Part shown: piece by piece, positions 34,603 to 42,817 of the stretch | How positions within the stretch are numbered: the stretch's first letter is position 1 | Layout: every line of letters begins with the position of its first letter | Source of the DNA: Microvirga flavescens | GTDB taxonomy: Bacteria; Pseudomonadota; Alphaproteobacteria; Rhizobiales; Beijerinckiaceae | Direction of reading: 5' to 3' | Length of the DNA: 50,142 nucleotides | Assembly: GCF_003290125.1 (NCBI RefSeq) | Contig: NZ_QMKH01000011.1 | Coordinates: forward strand, 1-50,142 | The notes under the pieces: model-generated | What the model was told of the DNA's origin: nothing | What the model saw: the letters and a program-made list of their open reading frames with translations, nothing else | Database searches by the model: none | Position numbers and translations under genes: made by a program

Positions 34603-37600
34603 TCAGTTACCTATAAAGCGATCTCGATCCTTCGCTTTTCTAATATCAATATCATATGTTTTTAATGCACAATCCTCACATATGAAGCCTGAGCCAGTTG
34701 GGTTTTTAATTACGCCACCGATTGGTTTTCCGCAGTCCGCGCATTTGACTGTAGGCGATTTTGTGCTGCCCGTCTCATCAACATCAAGCTCCTCGGTGGA
34801 CGCTGCTAAGCTCGGTGTCTTCAGGTTGCCCCCCGGCACTTTTCCAACAAAAGCTCCTACACCATGTGTAGCAAAGGCCTCATCCTCCTTTGACCAGTCT
34901 CCACCCTCTGATCTGCCAGCAGGGCTCGGATTCTTGCCTTCATAGTCGCGCGCTACATCCGTCGTGCTCTGGTGCCCGTCATTGATGTCACCGCCAGCAC
35001 CATAGTCAGAGCTGTCGTCCGAGGCATTGCCGCTCGGATCGAGGCGATTGATTGGGTTGTTAGACGCATACGCATACCTATTCGTCCCGACGCCCGGCAG
35101 GGTCGGATCGAGGCTGTCCGGTGAGAGGAAGCGGCCCGTCTTAGGGTCGTAGACGCGGGCGTTGAGGTAGACGAGGCCGAGCTCGGCGTCCTCGCGTTCG
35201 CCGATATAGCCGTGCGTGTCGAGCGCCGCCGCGCCGGAGACCACGATCTTCTCGCCGAAGGCCCGGTGGATCGTGGCGGCGAGCGGCGCGCCACTGAGCG
35301 CCCTCGTCAGGCGACGCGGGCTCGACAGGTGGTCGCGGTGGACCACCGCGCTCTCGCCGCCGGCGCCGGGCTGCAGGCGGATGTCGGGATGCGGATAGAG
35401 CGTCCACTGACCCCGCTCCGGCGTCGCCGCCGGACCCGGCGCCCGCTCGAAGTCCGGACCCAGGAACAGCGTCGTGCGCCCCACATCCGACGAGTCGGTC
35501 TTCACCGTCTTCTTCAGCCGCGCCCCGTCCGGGCCATACACGAACGCGACGATGCCCCCCGCCCGGATCTCGATCGGACGGTTCTCCCCGTCCCAGATGA
35601 TATTCCGCCCGCCCCCGCCGAGCAGGTTGCCGTTGTTGTCGTAGAACTGCGTCTCGCCGTTGACCGTCAACGGCGCATGCGGGTGCGGCGAGCCCGGCGA
35701 GGGGAAGGCCGCGCCCATCGGCGTCGGGCCGGATTGCGCCACCATGTTCCCCGCCACGTCGTAGACGAAGTTCTGCCGCTCCCCGCCCCGCGTCGACGAC
35801 AACAGCCAATCAGACGGGTTGTAGGTGAAGGTGAAGCTCTCCGCGCCGGACGGGCTGCGGATCACCCCGATCCGCCCGGCGAGATCTCGCTCATACGTCA
35901 GGTCGAGCCCCGGCCCGGAGAGCTGCGTCAGCCACCCGCGCCTCGCATCGTAACTCCGCCGCATCGCCGTGCCGTTGGCGTAGGACGACACCAGCGGACG
36001 GTCGCTCGCGTCATAGGTGATCGACGCGATCTGGCCCGGGATCGCCGTCAGGCGTCCGGCTGCGTCGTAGCTCCAGTTCTCCAGACGGCCGGACGTGGCG
36101 CCCGCGAGCGCCCATTCCCGCCGCTTCACCCGTCCGCCCGGCTCGTAGCCGGTGACCAGCACATGCTTTTCCGCGATGCTGCCATCCGCCTTCTTGATCT
36201 CGTAGGTGTCCGTGGTCCGCCGCCCGTTGCCGTCATAGCCGTAGCGGATCGTCGCCGCCGCGTTCGACAGCGACACCAGCTTGCCGCCATTGGCGCCGCT
36301 CCCCGCTTCGCCATAGGTGCTCGTGGTCACCTCGGGCCGCGTCGTGCCCACCCGCACTGTCTTGGTGGTCAGGCGTCCGAGAGCGTCATAGACGAAAGCG
36401 GTCTTCTCTCCCCGCCCATCGGTCTGCTCCACCAACTCGCCGGCGTCGTTGTAGACATAGATCCATGTGCCCCGGTCGGGATCCTTGACCGCGGTGCGCC
36501 GCCCAAGGGTGTCGTAGGCGTAGAACCAAGGGCTGCCGCGCGGATCCGTAACCGACGTCAGGCGCCCGAGCCGGTCGTAAGTCATCGTGGTCGTCAGGAA
36601 GTCCCCGCCGGTATAGGGCCGGTCGGCCCGCACCGTGCGGCCATCGACATCCCGGTGCACGCGCGCGATGCGGCCGAGTTCGTCACGGGTTTCGACCATG
36701 TCGAAGCTGACGGGACTGGCCTTGTAGGCGCTCGTCACCGCCGTAGCGTCAGGCCGCGTAACCTTCACCGGCCGGTCGAGGCCGTCATAATCGAACTTCG
36801 TCAGGTAGCGTGAAGTGCCCTCGTCATAGGGCAGCGTCCGGCTCTGCTGCTCTCCACGCGGGTTGTAGTCGAGATCGACCAGGATGCGTCCGCCGGGCGC
36901 GCTGCGCGCCGTGCGCCAGACCCGCCCGAACCCGTCCCGGTAGGAGGCGGCGGTGATGGTGCCGCCGTCGAGCGGCGTGATCGTATCGATGTGCTGCAGG
37001 TCGGGATCGCCGAGGCTGTTATACGTCCAGCGCGTCGTCTCGCCGCCGGGCTTGGTCACCGAAGCAGGACGGCAGAGGGCGTCGTAGGTCAGGGTCGTGG
37101 CAAGGCCCGTCAGGTCGGTCGTGCTCGTCGGCTTGCCGCACTGGACATCCCAGATGGAGGTTTGAACCGTCACCCCTCCCGTGACCGCCTGGACGGGAAA
37201 GATGCGATAGGTCGGATCGTAGGTGGTGACGGTTTCTCGGCCGATCTCATCCGTGGTCTTGATCCGGTTGCCATAGCGGTCGTAGCTCGCCGTGCGGCCG
37301 ACAAAGGTATTCTTCTCCTTCAGCCAGCGGCGGGTCCAGGTCACGTCGCCCCGCACGGGAGGCGTGCCGTAGCTGCTGGTCTGGCCGTCGTAATAGAAGA
37401 GAGTGCGGGCGATCTCATTGTCGGGATCCGGCGTATCCGCCGTGCCGTTATAGACGCGCTCGATGCCAGGCCGGTTGACGATGTAGGAAGCCTTGTTCGG
37501 ATAGAAGCCCCAGCGCGTGGTGCGGTTGGCGCCGGTCCCGTATTCCGTCAGGGACGTTCGATTGCCGTAGCCATCGAAGGTGCGCTTGACCTTCTTCGTG

Positions 37601-40479
37601 CGGGTGCCGCCCACCAGCGTGTCCGTCGTCGTCGTGGCGGTGTTGCGCGACCAATAAGGAATGGTCGCCGTATTGACGGTCCATTCCTCGTCGAGGACGC
37701 GCAGCGTACTGGTGCCCGAGATCGGGCCGGCCGAGACGGTGAGTTTCTCGATCTTGCCCGCCGAGGCGACATCCTGCCGGAATTCGTAAGTCCGCACCGG
37801 GCATGCTGTCTCGCCAGCGATGCAGGGCAGCTTCATTGCGACGTTCTTGAAGCCGAAGAAACGACGGTGCGCATAGTCGTAGAGGCCTCCGGAATAGGAG
37901 AACCCGGTCTTCGTGATATTGCCGCGCCCGTCGTCCCGCTTGATCGACGAAACCCGCTGCAGAACGAACGGCAAGCGGGTGTTGGGCGTTGTCGTGGAAG
38001 GTTCGTAGGCGATATCCGTGATGCCGCCCCAGGCATTCTTGACCTTGGTGAGAAGGTCCTGCGGCTTTCCGGAAGAGGTCCAGACTTTATCCGTAAAAAA
38101 GTCCGTCTTGCCGTCCCCATCGAAATCGCCGACCCGCGCGACGACATTGCTGCCGGTCACGTTCGGCAGAGTTTCCTGAACGAGCGTGGCGCCTTTGTAG
38201 CGGATGACCTTGCCGGCCACATTGACCCAGCTCGAGGGAATGAAAATATCGGAACGGCCATCACCTTCGAGATCGCCCACGAGGGCGCCTTGGACTGCAA
38301 ACGTAAGCTGGAGGCGCGGACCGTTGATGAGCCGGCTGCCGTTGGACAACAGAACACGGGCCGTAAAGAAATCCTTGTTCAGGAGAACGAGGTCGCTCTT
38401 GCCGTCGCCGTTCAGGTCCCCGACCATGATCTCCGTCGCGACATCCGCCTCGGCGTTGATCTTCAACGCCTCCTGCGCCTGGAAGCGGCCAGTGGCCTCG
38501 TCCCGCAGGAGGATCGCCACGGACGTGCCGAGCGACACGTCCGCGCTGTGGCAGACGAGGTCGGTCTTGCCGTCACCGTTAAAGTCGCCGGTCTGGGTCT
38601 GATAGTTGAAGAGTCCGCCGCAAGCGGGGAGCGGCCCTACGATGTAACGACCTTCGACACCTGCCGGGACGAGTAAGTGATCGAAGAAGAGTTCCGTCTT
38701 GCCGTCGCCGTTGAAATCACCCGCTATCGCCTTGTTGGCAAGATCACCGATCGGCAGGCTGAACCAATGCTCCCCTAGAATCATCTCCACCCCGGCGACG
38801 CTCCACCGGTAGAGGGTGGCTTGTGTTCCCACCTCCGTCGTGCACCCTCCATCTTTGGAGCACTTCTCATCACTCCAGGAGATGATCCGCATCAACTGCT
38901 GTTTGCCATCGCCGAGAAAATCGCCTGTGAGCCAGCGATCTCCCGTAAGGGTATGCCCCTTGGCGATATCGGATTGTGCCGGCGCTTTCTTCCAATCGGT
39001 CGCGGTGGCGGCGTTTATCGGATCCGTCGAATGAACAAAGTGGCAGAGGTCCGATTTGCAGAAATAACCGACGACATCGCTGCGTTGGTCACCGTTCAGG
39101 TCAAGAACCACGTGGCTCGTATAGTCCACCGGGATCTTCTCCCCCGATGCCTCCTGGAACCCGATCGCGTCGGACGAATAGGTGAACGCGGTCGCCGGCA
39201 ATCGCGAACCGTCAACCACGGTGCCGGCGTCGAGGGTGACGTTCTTGCCGAATTCCTGCACTTTCGTGAGCCGGCCGGAGCCGGTTATCGGTGAAGCCTC
39301 ATGGGTGAGCTTGTAGGCCCGCACAGGCTTGCCACCCGTGCGTACGAGAATCGTCTTGAGCCGGAATGTGATCTGCCCGAGATCGTTGCCGCCATTGGCT
39401 ATCGTCATCGCGCTGGTTGGCAGTGCCTCGCGATAGAAGATGATGTCGGTCCTGTTATACGCGATCTTCGATGGATAGCAGACGGCTCCGGACGGACAGG
39501 CATAGGTATATTGGACGACGTTACCGTGCCGGTCCGTCGCGGAGGTGAGAAGGAAGTTATATCGATCCTGAAGGTTGGCGTCCCCCGAGAGGCTCGGGTT
39601 CACCACGCCGGAGGCCTTGTAGAGATAGACGGTGCCGTCCCGCGCTGTGACCTTCCATTGCCTGTCCGCGACCGAGTAGGAGAAGCGCCGGTAACTCTCG
39701 ACCTTGGAGACGTAATTGCCCCCGCTCGCACAGCTCGGCGCTGTTGAATTGATCGGACATGGGACGAGCTCTTCCCCGTCCAACAGAAAGACGTCGGCAC
39801 CGTCGAAGTTCGGCGTACCGCGGCCCTGAGAGACACGAACGATGCTGGATACGCCGTCGAGAGACCAGCCGGTCCCCAGAAAACCGGCAAGCGTCCCACC
39901 GCCTCTTAACCCGCGCCCCGAATCGTACGTGAGACGCAGATTGGGTTCCAACCCCCGAAAGCCGGGAACCTGGATGGCAATCGAATGCGTATAGCTGCCG
40001 CTATAGGGAGCATCGGGAAGTAATGCAGCCTTGTCGTCCACTTCGCCCTTCGCGGCTTCGGGCGTACTGTCCGCGCCTGCCGTTAGGCCAGCTCCCTTGG
40101 TCTTTGTGGCGGGAGCGGCGTTGCTGGAGGGCGTTGCTCCGGTTGTCTTCGCTCCCGGTGCGGCAGGGGAAGAATTCTTCTCCACCAAAGCGGCACCGGA
40201 TTTACCGCCCGAATCGACCGAAGTGTCCGCGCCGCTCCGGCTGGCTTTAACGTCCGAAGAGGTTGAGGGTGATGCTGTCGTAGTGGCAGGCGTGCTCGTG
40301 CCGCCTTGAGTCCCCACACTCATTACCCTGGAAGAGTTGGCGGCAAGCGGGGCTGGAGAACCTGCTGCCTCCGCGAGGGCCACTGTCGTTGGCGGAAGGC
40401 TAACGAAAGCTGCGAGCAGGAAGGCCATTCCCACCCGAACGGGCCGGGAACGGCAGCTGGAAACAGGAAACAAATTCAC
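34603..40479 (-). CDS. Full-length Rhs/SpvB-family toxin carrier with Sec signal and C-terminal zinc-ribbon tip
   Basis: 1958 codons, with a GTG at 40479 as the only early start; an in-frame ATG at 40428 is an alternative, and a stop lies upstream. Residues 1-38 look like a signal peptide (hydrophobic GMAFLLAAFVSLPP, ALA before EAAG). A low-complexity Ser/Thr/Ala linker runs to ~150. The SpvB/TcaC-type domain follows (YSGSYTHSIAIQVPGFRGLEPNLRLTYDSGRG; GTGWSLDGVSSI). Next are about six VCBS/FG-GAP calcium motifs (DFNGDGKTDL, DLNGDGKSDL, DFDGDGKTDF), a TcdB-like middle region, and long YD/RHS repeats. The Rhs core then ends in YLNARVYDPKTGRFLSPDSLDP and PINRLDPSG. The last ~140 residues are the variable tip, with a zinc ribbon (CADCGKPIGG...FICEDCALK). 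The shell should encapsulate the tip. Secretion through the adjacent T2SS is inferred. Confidence 0.9.
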   Translation of the reverse strand: MNLFPVSSCRSRPVRVGMAFLLAAFVSLPPTTVALAEAAGSPAPLAANSSRVMSVGTQGGTSTPATTTASPSTSSDVKASRSGADTSVDSGGKSGAALVEKNSSPAAPGAKTTGATPSSNAAPATKTKGAGLTAGADSTPEAAKGEVDDKAALLPDAPYSGSYTHSIAIQVPGFRGLEPNLRLTYDSGRGLRGGGTLAGFLGTGWSLDGVSSIVRVSQGRGTPNFDGADVFLLDGEELVPCPINSTAPSCASGGNYVSKVESYRRFSYSVADRQWKVTARDGTVYLYKASGVVNPSLSGDANLQDRYNFLLTSATDRHGNVVQYTYACPSGAVCYPSKIAYNRTDIIFYREALPTSAMTIANGGNDLGQITFRLKTILVRTGGKPVRAYKLTHEASPITGSGRLTKVQEFGKNVTLDAGTVVDGSRLPATAFTYSSDAIGFQEASGEKIPVDYTSHVVLDLNGDQRSDVVGYFCKSDLCHFVHSTDPINAATATDWKKAPAQSDIAKGHTLTGDRWLTGDFLGDGKQQLMRIISWSDEKCSKDGGCTTEVGTQATLYRWSVAGVEMILGEHWFSLPIGDLANKAIAGDFNGDGKTELFFDHLLVPAGVEGRYIVGPLPACGGLFNYQTQTGDFNGDGKTDLVCHSADVSLGTSVAILLRDEATGRFQAQEALKINAEADVATEIMVGDLNGDGKSDLVLLNKDFFTARVLLSNGSRLINGPRLQLTFAVQGALVGDLEGDGRSDIFIPSSWVNVAGKVIRYKGATLVQETLPNVTGSNVVARVGDFDGDGKTDFFTDKVWTSSGKPQDLLTKVKNAWGGITDIAYEPSTTTPNTRLPFVLQRVSSIKRDDGRGNITKTGFSYSGGLYDYAHRRFFGFKNVAMKLPCIAGETACPVRTYEFRQDVASAGKIEKLTVSAGPISGTSTLRVLDEEWTVNTATIPYWSRNTATTTTDTLVGGTRTKKVKRTFDGYGNRTSLTEYGTGANRTTRWGFYPNKASYIVNRPGIERVYNGTADTPDPDNEIARTLFYYDGQTSSYGTPPVRGDVTWTRRWLKEKNTFVGRTASYDRYGNRIKTTDEIGRETVTTYDPTYRIFPVQAVTGGVTVQTSIWDVQCGKPTSTTDLTGLATTLTYDALCRPASVTKPGGETTRWTYNSLGDPDLQHIDTITPLDGGTITAASYRDGFGRVWRTARSAPGGRILVDLDYNPRGEQQSRTLPYDEGTSRYLTKFDYDGLDRPVKVTRPDATAVTSAYKASPVSFDMVETRDELGRIARVHRDVDGRTVRADRPYTGGDFLTTTMTYDRLGRLTSVTDPRGSPWFYAYDTLGRRTAVKDPDRGTWIYVYNDAGELVEQTDGRGEKTAFVYDALGRLTTKTVRVGTTRPEVTTSTYGEAGSGANGGKLVSLSNAAATIRYGYDGNGRRTTDTYEIKKADGSIAEKHVLVTGYEPGGRVKRREWALAGATSGRLENWSYDAAGRLTAIPGQIASITYDASDRPLVSSYANGTAMRRSYDARRGWLTQLSGPGLDLTYERDLAGRIGVIRSPSGAESFTFTYNPSDWLLSSTRGGERQNFVYDVAGNMVAQSGPTPMGAAFPSPGSPHPHAPLTVNGETQFYDNNGNLLGGGGRNIIWDGENRPIEIRAGGIVAFVYGPDGARLKKTVKTDSSDVGRTTLFLGPDFERAPGPAATPERGQWTLYPHPDIRLQPGAGGESAVVHRDHLSSPRRLTRALSGAPLAATIHRAFGEKIVVSGAAALDTHGYIGEREDAELGLVYLNARVYDPKTGRFLSPDSLDPTLPGVGTNRYAYASNNPINRLDPSGNASDDSSDYGAGGDINDGHQSTTDVARDYEGKNPSPAGRSEGGDWSKEDEAFATHGVGAFVGKVPGGNLKTPSLAASTEELDVDETGSTKSPTVKCADCGKPIGGVIKNPTGSGFICEDCALKTYDIDIRKAKDRDRFIGN

Positions 40480-40688
40480 GCTCAGACTCGGACATTGCTA
40501 GGTTCGTGTTCCTAGATGCACCAGCTGGACAACTGTTAGTTGATTTTTTGCGATGTTATTATCTTTATCCACAACCATTACGTGCACAACGATGGCGCAT
40601 CCGGTGCTACCTGTGGATGAAGTGGCGCCCTCACCCGCCCGAACATCACGGACTAAGGGGAGTAGATTGGACTGTCTTGAGGTGCATC
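40480..40688. promoter_or_regulatory. Divergent promoter region of rhs and gspD
   Basis: These 209 bases separate the divergent starts of rhs (40479, -) and gspD (40689, +) and so must carry both promoters unless transcription enters from elsewhere. The stretch 40531-40575 is strikingly AT-rich (TTGATTTTTTG, TTATTATC). I could not assign a well-spaced -35/-10 pair. A shared control region would co-regulate the Rhs protein and the secretin. Confidence 0.5.
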
Positions 40689-42719
40689 ATGAATGGCGTA
40701 ATTGGCTTCGCAGCCTTTGCCGGAGCGATCGTCCTGTCAGGGTGCATGTCTCCCTCACCCGAAGGAGAGAGTTCCCGTTACAGCTTGCTGGGTCCTCAAG
40801 CATCATTCCTGACCTCAGGGCGCCCTGAGCGCGGCAATGATGGCCCAATTGTCGCCAAGGAAGTTGACCGTAGGACAGGCTACACGGATCTCGGGCGAGA
40901 AGCTACGGGAAGTGGCGAACAGGCCAGCGAGCCGGTTCAGATCACGGAGAACGGATCGAAAGTTAGCCTGAACTTCGTGAATGCCGATCTTCAAGATTTC
41001 GTGCGTCTCGTCTTCGATGATGTTCTGAAGGAGAACGTCATTGTCGACCCCGCCCTTACAGGGCGCGTAACAGTTCGAACGACTGACGCCGTAACGCGCC
41101 AAGCCGCCGTATCCCTGGTCCGCAATGTCCTCCATCTCCATGGAGCGGCATTGACGAAAGCCGACGGTGCATTCCGTGTCGCCGGGCGAAGCAATGGCGG
41201 AGACCGGGGACCGGTTGGAGAGAATATCCGTATTATGCCCTTGCGTTTCTTGAACGCAGAGCAAGCGCGTGCGGCACTTCAACCGTTGGCATCGAGTGGG
41301 ACGGAAATCGTATCCAACGTCGAAGGGCGGTATCTTATTCTCTCCGGCGCCCCGACGGATCTCGATCCACTCGTTCAGCTTTTGGGAACGCTTGATGTGG
41401 ACCGGATGCTAGGCATGTCCTTCGCGCTTATGCCGCTGAAGGACGCGAATGCTGGGGCGGTAGCGACGGAAGTCGTCCAGATGTTCGGCGCGGGTAACGA
41501 CGGTGCCTTTCGAGCGCTTCCGATTCAAAGGATGAACGCAATTCTATTGATGACGAGGTCTTCAGCGTCGCTTGAACGTGCCAGAACTTGGATTCAGAAT
41601 CTCGACCAATCCGATAGCGACAGCAGGCAGGTCCGAGTATTCCAGATCCAGAACCGCCGTGCCGCCGATATAGCCAAGATCCTTAGTGGAATGCTTCTCG
41701 GACAAGGGGACGCTTCCTCCAATGCCGACTCAACCTCTCCCTCAAGAAACGCCATAGGCGCCAGCGGCGCTGCAAAGATAGAGCCTGCTGCCCTAAATGT
41801 CGCTCCTGGTCAGGGGGCGCAGGAGGGAGACCATCCGCTGCAGGGTGTCCAGGTACGCGCTGATACCTCCACCAATTCCCTTGTCGTCATGGCGCGCCCC
41901 GAAACATATGCCCTTATCGAATCGGCGATCCGTCGGCTCGATGTCCTTCCGACGCAAGTCCTAATCGAAGCAACAATCGCTGAAGTAGGGCTCAATGACG
42001 CGTTGCGTTACGGCGTCCGCTGGTATTTCCAACAGGGTTTACACGGCGTTTCGTTGAACGACGGGGTATCAAATCCATCCTCAACTCTCGCGGGCTTCAA
42101 CTACGTCTTCAACGTACCGCAGGGACGTCTTGTTGTGAATGCGCTCGAGAAGGTTACCAATTTAGAAGTCATCTCGTCGCCGGCGCTCACAGTTCTCGAT
42201 AACGAGACAGCAACTCTAAAGGTAGGGGACCAAGTCCCGATCGCGACGCGGGCCGCTCGCAGCGTAACGAACCCAGAAGCCCCTGTCGTCAATGATATCG
42301 AGTTGAAGGATACGGGCATCATCCTGACGGTTACCCCCCGCGTGAATGCAAGCGGCCTCGTGATGCTCGATATCTCTCAAGAGGTTAGTGACGTGGTTCC
42401 CACATCCACCTCCAACATCGATTCTCCGACGATCAGGCAACGGAAGATCAATAGTTCTGTCGCGGTGCAAAGCGGCGCAGAAATTGTTCTTGGGGGCCTC
42501 ATCTCATCGAATCGTCAGACCGGTAAAGACGGCATCCCGCTTCTGAAAGACATTCCAATTCTCGGAGCCGCCTTCACCAGTAACGCTGTCCGCGACCAAA
42601 GGAAGACGGAGCTCTTGGTGATCATCAGGCCAACCGTGATCGCCAATCGCGATGATCTCTATCGTGTCACCGAGGAAATTAAAGCAGGCATGAGAGGAAT
42701 CGCAAACATAAAGCCCTAG
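40689..42719 (+). CDS. gspD: T2SS outer-membrane secretin GspD (lipoprotein)
   Basis: I chose the ATG at 40689, preceded by AGGTG; the frame is open 61 codons upstream, but those residues are not signal-like. The product has 676 residues and begins with a lipoprotein signal ending LSGC (Cys19), so the secretin may reach the outer membrane as a lipoprotein without a pilotin. N0 (VSLNFVNADLQDFVRLVFDDVLKENVIVDP), N1 (IMPLRFLNAEQARAALQPL), N2 and N3 (VRVFQIQNRRAADIAKILSGML) precede the secretin core (VLIEATIAEVGLNDALRYG, LKVGDQVPIATR, KDIPILGAAF). It is the outer gate of the T2SS whose other genes lie 21 kb away beyond the rhs array. Confidence 0.93.
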   Translation: MNGVIGFAAFAGAIVLSGCMSPSPEGESSRYSLLGPQASFLTSGRPERGNDGPIVAKEVDRRTGYTDLGREATGSGEQASEPVQITENGSKVSLNFVNADLQDFVRLVFDDVLKENVIVDPALTGRVTVRTTDAVTRQAAVSLVRNVLHLHGAALTKADGAFRVAGRSNGGDRGPVGENIRIMPLRFLNAEQARAALQPLASSGTEIVSNVEGRYLILSGAPTDLDPLVQLLGTLDVDRMLGMSFALMPLKDANAGAVATEVVQMFGAGNDGAFRALPIQRMNAILLMTRSSASLERARTWIQNLDQSDSDSRQVRVFQIQNRRAADIAKILSGMLLGQGDASSNADSTSPSRNAIGASGAAKIEPAALNVAPGQGAQEGDHPLQGVQVRADTSTNSLVVMARPETYALIESAIRRLDVLPTQVLIEATIAEVGLNDALRYGVRWYFQQGLHGVSLNDGVSNPSSTLAGFNYVFNVPQGRLVVNALEKVTNLEVISSPALTVLDNETATLKVGDQVPIATRAARSVTNPEAPVVNDIELKDTGIILTVTPRVNASGLVMLDISQEVSDVVPTSTSNIDSPTIRQRKINSSVAVQSGAEIVLGGLISSNRQTGKDGIPLLKDIPILGAAFTSNAVRDQRKTELLVIIRPTVIANRDDLYRVTEEIKAGMRGIANIKP

Positions 42720-42817
42720 TCGCCTGACTCTCAAACGCTAGGCATACCCTCAGTACAATTACTGCAGCAGTCACGAAGCGTTCCCAGCTTGGGAATAGCA
42801 GCACCGACGGATCAATC

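Noticed and set aside
35212..38676. Long plus-strand open frames (533 and 561 codons) opposite the rhs gene
   Set aside because: They are antisense shadows of GC-rich YD-repeat codons; the translations are Arg/Ala-rich noise and the minus frame has clear Rhs domains.
34603..40479. T6SS-delivered Rhs
   Set aside because: No PAAR head or VgrG/EagR neighbour; the protein starts with a Sec-type signal and an SpvB domain instead.
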